Source: JBBROS01 sp965199595
GTDB lineage: Bacteria > Pseudomonadota > Alphaproteobacteria > Acetobacterales > Acetobacteraceae
NCBI GenBank assembly: GCA_965199595.1
Contig: OZ241182.1
Location: forward strand, 3,348,001 to 3,412,000
DNA length: 64,000 nucleotides
Reading direction: 5' to 3'
In this document: positions 26,222-34,829 of the stretch, piece after piece
How the letters are laid out: the number at the start of each line of letters is the position of its first letter
Position numbering within the stretch: the first letter of the stretch is position 1
Made by a program: the position numbers and the translations under genes
The notes under the pieces: generated by a model
The model's input: only the letters and a program-made list of their open reading frames with translations
Database searches by the model: none
Told to the model about the DNA's origin: nothing

Positions 26222-27796
26222 TCAGCCCTGGCGGATGCCCCAGAAGATCGCGAAGCCGGGCACGCGGTCCACAAGATTCCGCCGCAGCGCCGTCGGCTGC
26301 AGGTAGGCGCCCACCGGAATGAACGCGACCTCCTCCATCGCCACGCGCTGGATATCGGCACACACCGCCTTCCGGCTGGCCGCATCCGGCGCATCGAACC
26401 ACGCGTCGCGCAGGGCTTCCAGCTTCGGCAGGGTGGGCCAGCCGGGCCAGCCCTGCAGGCCGTTGCCGCGCAGCGTCGGGTGCACCGCCGGGTCCGTGAA
26501 ATCAAAGCTGCTGAAGCTGGTGAGCAAGGCGGACCAGCCGCCCTTGTCGAGCGGCTCCCGGCTGGCCCGGCGCTGGATCACGGTGCCCCAGTCGCTCAGC
26601 ACCAGGTCCATGTTGAAACCAAGCCGGCGGAACAGGTCCGCCGCCACCTGCGTCAGGGCGGAGGGCGCGAGGATATCGGTGGGCCCGATCAGCCGCATCG
26701 GCTGGCCGGTATAGCCCGCCGCGTTCATCAGCGCGCGGGCGCGGTCCAGGCTGCGCGGCCCCAGCAGCGGCTCCAGCCCGGCCTTGGTGGTATTCGGCGT
26801 GCCGGGTGTGAACACGCCGCACGCCGCGTCGAACATCGCCGGGTTGTCGCCCACGATGGCGGTCATGAAATCGGCCTGGTTCACCGCCGGCAGCAGCGCC
26901 TGGCGCAGCGCCCGGTTGTCGAACGGCTCATGCAGGAAGTTCAGGCGCAGCACCGCGACGTTCGGACGGTTGTCGATGTTCTCGATCTTCACCCCGGCAT
27001 TGCGGGCCAGCAGCGTCTGCAGCTCCGGCGGCGGCTGCTCGTACCAGTCGATCTCGCCCTGCTGCAGCGCCGCGGCCGCGGTGGCGGCATCGGTGATGAT
27101 CTGCCACTCGACGCGGTCGAAATGCGCGACCTTGGGCCCCGCCATGAAATCCGCCTGGCCCGGCGCCGGCCGATACCCGGCATGGCGCTCATACACAACC
27201 AGGCTGCCGGAGTTGAACTCGTCGCGCTTGAAGCGGAACGGGCCGCTGCCGACCGGGTCGGTGATCTGCTTGAACGGGTCCGTCAGCGCCACCCGCTCCG
27301 GCATGATGAACGGCGGCGAACTCAGCCCGGCCAGCGCGTGGAACAGCAGCGGAAACGGCTTCCTGAGCCGGAACACCACCGCCTGGTCCCCGTCGGCCGA
27401 AAGCTCGTCCACGGACTGGGCCAGCTTCTGGCCGAAGGCATTGCGCGCCATCCAGCGGCGCAGGCTGGGCACCACGTCGCGCGACAGCACCGGGGTGCCG
27501 TCATGGAACACGAGCCCCTCCCGCAGCCGGATCGTGACCCGGCGCCCATCCTGCTCCACCAGGTGCCCCGCCGCCATCTGCGGCTGCGGCTCCAGCGCGG
27601 CGTTCATGCCATACAGGCTGTCGTACACCATGAAGCCATGGTTGCGGGTGATGTTGGCGGTCGAGAAGACCGGGTCGAACGACGCCAGGTTCGCCTGCGG
27701 CACCATGCGCAGCCGCCGCACGCCCTGCGCCAGCGACACCCGCGGCAACGCCACCGCTGCCGCTGCCGTGCCAAGGGCCGCCCGGCGGGTGATCAT
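26222..27796 (-). CDS. Peptide ABC transporter substrate-binding protein, copy 2 (DppA-like)
   Basis: A 524-residue family-5 binding protein with Tat-like start MITRRAALGTAAAAVALP, then LRMVPQANLASFDPV, the FHDGTPVLSRDVVPSLRRW block and NFLHEPFDNRALRQALL. Its ATG overlaps the stop of copy 3 (ATGA, 27793-27796), so the two are translationally coupled. About 65 bases separate it from copy 1. Clear sequence relatedness to copies 1, 3 and 4 indicates gene duplication followed by ligand divergence. Confidence 0.93.
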   Translation of the reverse strand: MITRRAALGTAAAAVALPRVSLAQGVRRLRMVPQANLASFDPVFSTANITRNHGFMVYDSLYGMNAALEPQPQMAAGHLVEQDGRRVTIRLREGLVFHDGTPVLSRDVVPSLRRWMARNAFGQKLAQSVDELSADGDQAVVFRLRKPFPLLFHALAGLSSPPFIMPERVALTDPFKQITDPVGSGPFRFKRDEFNSGSLVVYERHAGYRPAPGQADFMAGPKVAHFDRVEWQIITDAATAAAALQQGEIDWYEQPPPELQTLLARNAGVKIENIDNRPNVAVLRLNFLHEPFDNRALRQALLPAVNQADFMTAIVGDNPAMFDAACGVFTPGTPNTTKAGLEPLLGPRSLDRARALMNAAGYTGQPMRLIGPTDILAPSALTQVAADLFRRLGFNMDLVLSDWGTVIQRRASREPLDKGGWSALLTSFSSFDFTDPAVHPTLRGNGLQGWPGWPTLPKLEALRDAWFDAPDAASRKAVCADIQRVAMEEVAFIPVGAYLQPTALRRNLVDRVPGFAIFWGIRQG

Positions 27797-29382
27797 GCCT
27801 TCTTGACGTTCCAGAACAGCGCGAAACCCTCCAGCACGCCGCTCAGCGTGGTGCGGTAGGCGGTCGGCTGCAGGTACTGCCCCATCGGGATGTACGGCAC
27901 GTCCACGAACGCCTCCTTCTGGATGTCCGCGCAGATCGCCTGCTGCGCCGCCACGTCGGGCGCCTCGAACCAGGCGTCGCGCAGCTGCTCGATTTTGGGG
28001 TCGGTGGGCCAGCCAGGCCAGGCGGCCGCACCATTGGCGCGCAGCGAGATGTGGCCCGCCGGGTTCAGGTGGTCGGTGCCGGCCCAGGCGGTGCAGAAGG
28101 CGCTCCAGCCGCCCTTCTCCACCGGCTCCTTGCTGGCCCGGCGCGTCACGACGCTGCCCCAGTCCGTCGCGATGTAATCCACGTTCATCCCGGCGCGCTG
28201 CAGCATGTCGCCGGTCACATCCGCCATGGCCTTCAGCACCGGGAAGTCGGTGGCCGCCAGCAGCACGACCTTCTCGCCCTTGTAGCCCGCGGCCTTCAGG
28301 TCGGCCTTCACCTTGGTCATGTCGCGCGGGCTGTTCAGCACGTCCATGCCCACCTGGCTCGCCATCAGGGTGTCCGGGCAGAAGAACCCGACCCCGGTCT
28401 TCCACATTTTGGGGTCGGTGCCCGCCACCGCCGTCACCACGTCCTCCTGGCTCACGGCGCCCAGCAGGGCGCGACGGATGGCCGGGTTGTCGAAGGGCGG
28501 CTGCAGGTGGTTCATCCGCATGATGGCGATCTGCCCGCTGGGCTCCTGCACCACCACCTTCACGCCGCGGCTTTTCTGCAGCAGCGGCATCAGGTCCGTG
28601 GTGGCGTAGTCCCACCAGTCCTGCTCGCCGTTCATCAGCGCCTGCGCGGCGGTGGTGGGGTCCGGGATGGTGGTCCACTCCACCCGGTCGAAGTTCACGA
28701 CCTTCGGCCCGGCGGTCCAGGCGGTGACGCCCCCTTCCCGGGGCTTGTAGTCGGCGAAGCGCTCATACACCGCACGGGCGCCGGGCACCCGCTCATCGGC
28801 CTTGAAGCGGTAGGGGCCGCTGCCGATCATCTCCGTCACCTGGGTGTAGGGGTCGGTCCTGGCCAGGCGCTCCGGCATGATCGCCGGCATGAACAGCGGC
28901 GTCTTGGCCAGGGCGGAGGGCAGCAGCGGGAAGGGGCGCTTCAGGCGGAACACCAGGGTGTTGTCGTCCTTGAAGCTCAACTCGTCGGTCGCCGCCATCA
29001 GCGCGCCGCCGAACGCGTCCCGCTTGCCCCAGCGCTGGATGCTGGCGACGCAGTCCCGCGCCCGCACCGGCTCGCCGTCGTGGAACTTGAGGCCGGGCCG
29101 CAGGGTGAGCGTCCACAGCTTGCCGTCATTCCCGGTGGTGAAGCCCTCCACCATCTGCGGGCTGGGCCGATACTGGCCGTCCTGCCCGAACAGCGTGTCG
29201 TACACCATGAAGGCATGGTTGCGGGTGACGTAGGCGGTGGTCCACATCGGGTCCAGCACCGTGAGGTCCGACTGCGGGATGAACTTCAGCAGCCGGCTGC
29301 CCGGCGCCTGCGCCAGCGACGGCGCGGCCAGTGCTGCTCCGGTCAGTGCGGCGGTTCCCGCGATAAACGAACGACGACGCAT
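27793..29382 (-). CDS. Peptide ABC transporter substrate-binding protein, copy 3 (DppA-like)
   Basis: A 529-residue family-5 binding protein starting MRRRSFIAGTAALTGAALAA, a Tat-like signal. Mature features are LLKFIPQSDLTVLDPMWTTA, LTLRPGLKFHDGEPVRARD and MNHLQPPFDNPAIRRALLGA. The ATG at 29382 follows GGGGGA. It is the first gene of the large minus-strand import operon, which runs through ltaE. Upstream is a divergent GT2 gene, with a 15-bp tandem repeat between the starts. Confidence 0.94.
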   Translation of the reverse strand: MRRRSFIAGTAALTGAALAAPSLAQAPGSRLLKFIPQSDLTVLDPMWTTAYVTRNHAFMVYDTLFGQDGQYRPSPQMVEGFTTGNDGKLWTLTLRPGLKFHDGEPVRARDCVASIQRWGKRDAFGGALMAATDELSFKDDNTLVFRLKRPFPLLPSALAKTPLFMPAIMPERLARTDPYTQVTEMIGSGPYRFKADERVPGARAVYERFADYKPREGGVTAWTAGPKVVNFDRVEWTTIPDPTTAAQALMNGEQDWWDYATTDLMPLLQKSRGVKVVVQEPSGQIAIMRMNHLQPPFDNPAIRRALLGAVSQEDVVTAVAGTDPKMWKTGVGFFCPDTLMASQVGMDVLNSPRDMTKVKADLKAAGYKGEKVVLLAATDFPVLKAMADVTGDMLQRAGMNVDYIATDWGSVVTRRASKEPVEKGGWSAFCTAWAGTDHLNPAGHISLRANGAAAWPGWPTDPKIEQLRDAWFEAPDVAAQQAICADIQKEAFVDVPYIPMGQYLQPTAYRTTLSGVLEGFALFWNVKKA

Positions 29383-29412
29383 CGGTTCCCCCGGGATGTC
29401 GCCGGGAGCAAA

Positions 29413-29487
29413 CCACGCCGGCGCTTCCCACGCCAGCACTTCCCACGCCGGCACCTCCCACGCCGGCACCCCCCACGCCGGCACACA
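29413..29487. repeat. Five tandem copies of a 15-bp repeat in a divergent promoter region
   Basis: Consensus CCACGCCGGCACxTC, at 29413, 29428, 29443, 29458 and 29473, with one to four differences per copy. It fills half of the 142-bp gap between the peptide operon and the glycosyltransferase gene. A 15-bp period keeps the reading frame, but neither flanking gene plausibly starts within it. It could be regulator-binding iterons or a slippage-prone spacer. Confidence 0.8.
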
Positions 29488-29524
29488 GGTGCGCGGACGC
29501 TCCAGATCCGCTACATCGGCCGCA

Positions 29525-30487
29525 ATGACACCCGTGCCCAAGATCGCCGTCCTGATCCCCTGCTACAACGAGGCGGTGGCGATCGGCACCGTCGTCCGCG
29601 ATTTCCGCGCCGCCCTGCCCGGCGCCCGCATCTACGTCTATGACAACAACTCCAGCGACGAGACCGTCGCCGTGGCCCGCGCCGCCGGCGCCGTGGTGCG
29701 GGGCGAGGCGCTGCAGGGCAAGGGCCATGTCATCCGCCGCATGTTCGCGGACATCGAGGCCGAGTTCTACGTCCTGGTCGATGGGGACGACACCTATGCC
29801 GCCGCCGACGCCCCCATGATGGTCGCCCACGCCATGCAGGGCGGGCTGGACATGGTGAACGGCATGCGGGTGAGCGCCGTGCAGGCGGCCTATCGCAGCG
29901 GCCACCGCCTGGGCAACCGCGTGCTGACCGGCATCGTGCGGCAGATCTTCGGCAACCGCGTGTCGGACATGCTCTCCGGCTACCGCGTGTTCTCCCGCCG
30001 CTTCGTGAAGTCGTTCCCGGCGCTGTCCAGCGGGTTCGAGACCGAGACGGAGTTCACCGTGCACGCGCTGGAGCTGCGCATGCCGATCGGCGAGGTGCCG
30101 ACGCGCTACAAGGAGCGGCCGGAGGGCTCCACCTCCAAGCTCCGCACCTACAGCGACGGGCTGCGCATCCTGCGCACCATCGTGCTGCTGGTGAAGGAGG
30201 AGCGGCCGCTGGCCTTCTTCGCGGTTCTGGCGGGCGGGTTGGTCGGCATGGCGCTGTGGTTCGGCGTGCCGGTCGTGCTGGACTTCGCCCGCACCGGCCT
30301 GGTGCCGCGCCTGCCCACCGCCCTGCTCGCCACCGGACTGATGGTGATGGCGGCGGTGGCGACGGTATGCGGGCTTATCCTCGATTCCGTGGCGCGCGGC
30401 CGCAAGGAGTTCAAGCGGCTGGCCTATCTCGGCATCCCGGCGCCGCCGCGCCACGACACCGGCGTCATCCTGTCCGCCGAGGCCTGA
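29525..30487 (+). CDS. GT2-family glycosyltransferase (dolichyl-phosphate-type)
   Basis: A 320-residue protein. The GT-A domain opens KIAVLIPCYNEAVAIGTVV and has YDNNSSDET and VDGDDTY (the metal-binding DxD-like motif), then SGYRVFSRRFVKSFP and TSKLRTYSDG. Two hydrophobic segments near residues 235-255 and 265-290 anchor the C-terminus. This layout is seen in enzymes that glycosylate undecaprenyl phosphate or membrane-linked glycans. It starts at ATG 29525 and ends 20 bases before mepA. The donor and acceptor are unknown. Confidence 0.9.
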   Translation: MTPVPKIAVLIPCYNEAVAIGTVVRDFRAALPGARIYVYDNNSSDETVAVARAAGAVVRGEALQGKGHVIRRMFADIEAEFYVLVDGDDTYAAADAPMMVAHAMQGGLDMVNGMRVSAVQAAYRSGHRLGNRVLTGIVRQIFGNRVSDMLSGYRVFSRRFVKSFPALSSGFETETEFTVHALELRMPIGEVPTRYKERPEGSTSKLRTYSDGLRILRTIVLLVKEERPLAFFAVLAGGLVGMALWFGVPVVLDFARTGLVPRLPTALLATGLMVMAAVATVCGLILDSVARGRKEFKRLAYLGIPAPPRHDTGVILSAEA

Positions 30488-30507
30488 TCCCCGTGAGAGG
30501 CCCCGCC

Positions 30508-31302
30508 ATGCCCAGGCATCTCCTGCTGCTGCTCTCCCTCCTGCTGCCCGCCGCCGCCGAACCGCCCCGCATCGTCGGCGGACCCGGCCCGGGCTGCATC
30601 GCCGGCGCCGTGCAGCTGCCGCCGGAAGGACCGGGTTTCGAGACCATCCGCATGAGCCACAGCTGGTTCTGGGGCCACCCCGACACCATCGCCGCCCTGC
30701 AGACCCTGGCGCTGCGGGCCCGCGCCGCCGGCATCGGCACGCTGTTCATGAACGACATCAGCAAGCCCACCGGCGGCCCCTTCCCCGGCATCCACGCCAG
30801 CCACATGCTGGGCCTCGATGCCGATGTCTGGCTCGACGTCCGCCCCAAGCCGCCGCTCAGCCCGGCCCAGCGCGAGGCGGTGGAGGTGCAGAGCCTGGTG
30901 CGCGCCGACCAGCGCGGCATCGAACCCGGCGTCTGGACACCGCAGCACATCGCGCTGATCCGCCTGGCCACCGAACTGCCCGGCGTCGACCGCGTGCTGG
31001 TGAACCCGGCCATCAAGCGGCAGCTGTGCCAGGAGGTCCGCGGCGACCGCAGCTGGATCGCCAAGGTGCGGCCCTGGTATGGGCATGCGGCGCATATGCA
31101 CATCCACTTCCGCTGCCCGCCGGGTCAGCCCGAGTGCAGGGACCAGGCGCCGCCGCCGGCCGGCGAGGCGTGTGATGCCAGCCTGCAATGGTGGTTCGAC
31201 CAGCTGGACCTGCCGCCCAGGCCGCCGGGCCCGGTCTCGCCGCCCAGGCCGGTGGTGCTGCCCGCCGCCTGTGCCGCCATCATGGCGCGGGGCCCGGCTT
31301 GA
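30508..31302 (+). CDS. mepA: Penicillin-insensitive murein endopeptidase (M74)
   Basis: A 264-residue periplasmic zinc peptidase that cuts D-Ala-mDAP cross-links. A signal peptide covers residues 1-17. It has the N-terminal GCIAGAVQLP and the zinc motif HMLGLDADVWL, with His99 and Asp106 aligning with the E. coli ligands. VRPWYGHAAHMHIHFRC supplies the remaining His, and the Cys residues probably form disulfides. The C-terminal ~35 residues are Pro-rich. The ATG at 30508 is selected as the residue preceding a clean signal peptide. Its stop overlaps the start of the MFS gene. Confidence 0.93.
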   Translation: MPRHLLLLLSLLLPAAAEPPRIVGGPGPGCIAGAVQLPPEGPGFETIRMSHSWFWGHPDTIAALQTLALRARAAGIGTLFMNDISKPTGGPFPGIHASHMLGLDADVWLDVRPKPPLSPAQREAVEVQSLVRADQRGIEPGVWTPQHIALIRLATELPGVDRVLVNPAIKRQLCQEVRGDRSWIAKVRPWYGHAAHMHIHFRCPPGQPECRDQAPPPAGEACDASLQWWFDQLDLPPRPPGPVSPPRPVVLPAACAAIMARGPA

Positions 31303-32459
31303 TCGGCCGCCGCGGCATCGGCATCGCTGCGGCGGGTGTCACCACCTTCATCAACCTGTACCCGACCCAGGCGCTGCTGCCGACCCTGGCAGCGAGCTTC
31401 CAGACCAGCCTGGCGCAGACCGGCCTCACCGTCACCGCCTCGTTGATCGCGGTGGCCCTGGTGGCGCCCTTCGTGGGCGGCATCTCCGACGTGTTCGGCC
31501 GGCGCAGGCTGATCCTGGGTGCCGCGCTGCTCCTGGTGCTCCCCACGGGCCTCGCCGCCTTCGCCCCCACGCTGGGCCTGCTGATCGCCTGCCGCTTCGT
31601 CCAGGGTCTGCTGCTGCCGTTCGTCTTCGCGGTCACGGTCGCCTATATCGCCGATGAGTGCCCGGGGGCCGAGGGGGTGAAGGCCACCGGCATCTACGCG
31701 ATCGGCACCATCATCGGCGGCTTTGCCGGGCGCTTCGTCGCCGGCTGGGTCACGGCGCTGCTGGACTGGCGCGCCGCCTTTCTGGTGCTGGCGGGGATCA
31801 CCGCGCTGGGCGCCCTGGTCATCGCCCTGTGCCTGCCGCCCGAGCGCCGCTTCCGTGCCACCGAGGGCTGGCGCGGCAGCCTCGCCGGGTTCCGCGACCA
31901 GTTCGGCAACCGGCAGGTGATGGCCACCTGCGCCGTGGGCTTCGCGGTGCTGTTCTCCATCGTCGCCACCTTCACCTACGCCAACGTCCTGCTCGCCGCC
32001 CCGCCCTACGCCCTGGGCCCGGCCGCGCTCGGCTCCGTCTTCGTGGTGTACCTGCTCGGCGCGGTCGCCACGCCGGCCGCCTCCCGGCTGACCCTGCTGC
32101 TGGGGCGGCGGCGCACCATGGTGCTGGGCGGCGCGGCGGTGGCCTGCGGGCTGGTGCTGACGCTGGTGCCCAGTCTCACGGCCATCGTCGCCGGGCTGGC
32201 GCTGGTGGCCATCGGCGTGTTCACGGAACAGGTGCTCTCCATCGGGCACGTCGCCACGGCGGCCCGGCAGGCCCGCTCCACCGCGGTCGGGCTCTACGTC
32301 ACCTCCTATTACGTGGGCGGCAGCCTGGGCGGGGTGGTGCCTGGCGGCATATGGGTGCATTTCGGCTGGATGGGCTGTGTGGCGCTGGTTCTGCTGGTGC
32401 AACTCCTGACTGTCAGCCTCACATGGCTGGTCTGGCCCCGCACCGCGGGTTTACCTTGA
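31299..32459 (+). CDS. MFS transporter (efflux-type)
   Basis: About 386 residues with twelve hydrophobic segments. The motif-A loop between TM2 and TM3 reads GGISDVFGRRRLILG. TM4-5 has the GTIIGGFAGRFVAGWV stretch typical of drug/metabolite exporters of the AraJ/YnfM type. No ATG fits. TTG 31299 gives a TTGA overlap with the mepA stop, while an ATG at 31188 would overlap mepA by 115 bases. The substrate is unknown. Confidence 0.88.
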   Translation: MIGRRGIGIAAAGVTTFINLYPTQALLPTLAASFQTSLAQTGLTVTASLIAVALVAPFVGGISDVFGRRRLILGAALLLVLPTGLAAFAPTLGLLIACRFVQGLLLPFVFAVTVAYIADECPGAEGVKATGIYAIGTIIGGFAGRFVAGWVTALLDWRAAFLVLAGITALGALVIALCLPPERRFRATEGWRGSLAGFRDQFGNRQVMATCAVGFAVLFSIVATFTYANVLLAAPPYALGPAALGSVFVVYLLGAVATPAASRLTLLLGRRRTMVLGGAAVACGLVLTLVPSLTAIVAGLALVAIGVFTEQVLSIGHVATAARQARSTAVGLYVTSYYVGGSLGGVVPGGIWVHFGWMGCVALVLLVQLLTVSLTWLVWPRTAGLP

Positions 32460-32507
32460 GGAAACCCTCCCCAGCTTAGCCTTCTGCTCGCAAGGATACC
32501 GATCGGC

Positions 32508-34814
32508 ATGAACGTCGCATTCACCCCAACGATCGAGAAGTTCGCCATCGGCCAGCCGGTGTCGCGCAAGGAGGACCCCATGCTGCTGCGTGGCGAGGGC
32601 CGCTACAGCGACGACCTGAACCTGCCGGGCCAGCTGTACGCGGTGGTGGTGCGCAGCCGCCATGCCCACGGCATCCTGAACGGCGTGGACACCGCCGAGG
32701 CGGCCACCATGCCCGGCGTGAAGCTGATCCTCACCGCGAAGGACCTCAAGGCGGGCGGCATCAACGTGATGCAGGCCGCCGCCGGCAAGAACCGCGACGG
32801 GTCAGCCACGCCGCGCCCGCCGCAGACCGCCCTGGCCGAGACCCGCGTGCGCTACGTCGGGGATCCCGTGGCCGTCGTGGTGGCGGAAACCGCCAAGCAG
32901 GCGAAGGACGCGGCGGACGCCGTGCTGCTCGACATCGACTCGCTGCCCGCCGTGACCGACGCGAAGCGCGCCGCCGCGCCGGATGCGCCGCTGCTGCACG
33001 AGAGCGCCCCCGGCAACCTGGTGATGGAATACCACCACGGCGACACCGCCGCCGTGGACGCCGCCTTCGCCCGCGCCGCCCACGTGACCCGGCTCAGCCT
33101 GCGCAACAGCCGCATCGTGGTCGCCGCCATGGAGCCCCGCTCCTGCCTCGCCACCTTCGACCCGGCCGATGGCCGCTACACGCTGCGCCTGGGCTGCCAG
33201 GGCGCCTTCGGCATGCGCGCCGGGCTGAAGGACGTGCTGGGCGTGCCGGCCGAGAAGCTGCGGATCCTCACCGGCAATGTCGGCGGCTCCTTCGGCATGA
33301 AGGCCTCGATCTACCCGGAATACCCCTGCGTGCTGCTGGCGGCCAGGCTGCTGGGCGCGCCCGTGAAGTGGACCGATGAACGCTCGGACAGCTTCCTGTC
33401 CGACAGCCACGGCCGCGACCACACCTGCGACGCCGCCCTGGCGCTGGACAGGGACGGCAAGTTCCTGGCGCTGCGCATGGAGGTGTACGGCAACCTGGGC
33501 GCGCATCTCAGCAACGCCACCACCATCCCGCCGACGCAGAACACCATGAAGAACGCCATCGGCGTCTATGCCACGCCGCTGATCGAGGTGACGTCGCGCT
33601 GCATGTTCACCAACACCACCCCGGTGGGCGCCTATCGCGGTGCCGGACGGCCCGAGGGCAACTACTACATGGAGCGCCTGGTGGACACGGCGGCGGCCGA
33701 GATGGGGATCGACCGCGTCGACCTGCGCCGCCGCAACCACGTGCAGCCGGAGCAGATGCCCTACACCACCCCGGCCGGCACCGAGTATGACAGCGGCGAC
33801 TTCCCCACCATCCTCGACAAGGCCCTGGCGCTGGCGGACTGGGACGGCTTCAACGCGCGCGCCAGGGAGAGTCGGGCCCGCGGGCGCATCCGGGGCCGGG
33901 GCATCGGCCAGTACCTCGAAGTCACCGCGCCGCCCTCACACGAGATGGGCGGGCTGCGCTTCGAGGAGGACGGCACCGTGACCATCATCACCGGCACGCT
34001 GGACTACGGGCAGGGCCACGCCTCGCCCTTCGCGCAGGTGCTGTGCGACCGCCTGGGCGTGCCGTTCGACAAGGTGCGGCTGCTGCAGGGCGACAGCGAC
34101 CAGCTGATCGCCGGTGGCGGCACCGGCGGCAGCAAGAGCATCATGGCCAGCGGCGCCGCCATCGTGGAGGCCAGCGCCATCTGCATCGACAAGGGCCGCG
34201 CCGCCGCCGCCGACGTGCTGGAGGCCGCCGCCGCCGACATCGAGTTCGAGCGCGGCCGCTTCACCATCGCCGGCACGGACCGCAGCATCGGCGTCATGGA
34301 CCTGGCGGCACTCCGGCCCGGCGCGCTGGACGTGCAGCACATCCACGAACACGCGCCCTCCGCCTACCCGAACGGCTGCCATGTCGCCGAGGTGGAGGTC
34401 GATCCCGATACGGGCGTGGTCGAGGTGGTGAGATACAACATGGTCAATGACTTCGGCGTGCTGATCAACCCGATGCTGGTGGAGGGCCAGGCCCATGGCG
34501 GCATCGTCCAGGGCATCGGCCAGGCGCTGCTGGAGGCGATGGCCTATGACGAGGACGGTCAGCTGATGACCGGCTCCTTCATGGACTACGCCCTGCCCCA
34601 CGCCGTGCATGCGCCGAACTTCGTCATGCAGAGCCACGCCGTCCCGGCCAGGACCAACGTGCTGGGCGCCAAGGGCTGTGGCGAGGCCGGCTGTGCCGGG
34701 GCGCTGCCGAGCGTGATGAACGCGCTGGTGGATGCCCTGCGCCAGGTCGGCGTGAAGCACATCGACATGCCCGCCACGCCGCAGCGGGTCTGGGACGCGA
34801 TGCAGGGCGCCTGA
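32508..34814 (+). CDS. Molybdenum hydroxylase large (molybdopterin) subunit, CoxL/XdhA-like
   Basis: A 768-residue large subunit with the aldehyde oxidase/xanthine dehydrogenase hammerhead domain (residues ~12-130) followed by the MoCo-binding domain. It has VGGSFGMKASIYPEY (MoCo loop), VGAYRGAGRPEGNYYMERLV near residue 370, TGTLDYGQGHASPFAQVL near 500, and the catalytic Glu region KGCGEAGCAGALPSVMNAL near 720. AYRGAGR in place of AYxCSFR excludes a form I CO dehydrogenase. No small or medium subunit is adjacent. CoxS/CoxM-like genes lie 17 kb away on the other strand and are candidate partners. Confidence 0.93.
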   Translation: MNVAFTPTIEKFAIGQPVSRKEDPMLLRGEGRYSDDLNLPGQLYAVVVRSRHAHGILNGVDTAEAATMPGVKLILTAKDLKAGGINVMQAAAGKNRDGSATPRPPQTALAETRVRYVGDPVAVVVAETAKQAKDAADAVLLDIDSLPAVTDAKRAAAPDAPLLHESAPGNLVMEYHHGDTAAVDAAFARAAHVTRLSLRNSRIVVAAMEPRSCLATFDPADGRYTLRLGCQGAFGMRAGLKDVLGVPAEKLRILTGNVGGSFGMKASIYPEYPCVLLAARLLGAPVKWTDERSDSFLSDSHGRDHTCDAALALDRDGKFLALRMEVYGNLGAHLSNATTIPPTQNTMKNAIGVYATPLIEVTSRCMFTNTTPVGAYRGAGRPEGNYYMERLVDTAAAEMGIDRVDLRRRNHVQPEQMPYTTPAGTEYDSGDFPTILDKALALADWDGFNARARESRARGRIRGRGIGQYLEVTAPPSHEMGGLRFEEDGTVTIITGTLDYGQGHASPFAQVLCDRLGVPFDKVRLLQGDSDQLIAGGGTGGSKSIMASGAAIVEASAICIDKGRAAAADVLEAAAADIEFERGRFTIAGTDRSIGVMDLAALRPGALDVQHIHEHAPSAYPNGCHVAEVEVDPDTGVVEVVRYNMVNDFGVLINPMLVEGQAHGGIVQGIGQALLEAMAYDEDGQLMTGSFMDYALPHAVHAPNFVMQSHAVPARTNVLGAKGCGEAGCAGALPSVMNALVDALRQVGVKHIDMPATPQRVWDAMQGA

Positions 34815-34829
34815 TGCACGCGGCGGGCG

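Noticed and set aside
29413..29487. CRISPR array
   Set aside because: The five units are contiguous 15-mers without spacers, and no cas gene is in the window.
32508..34814. True aerobic CO dehydrogenase (form I CoxL)
   Set aside because: The active-site loop reads AYRGAGR instead of AYxCSFR, so only the wider molybdenum hydroxylase family can be claimed.
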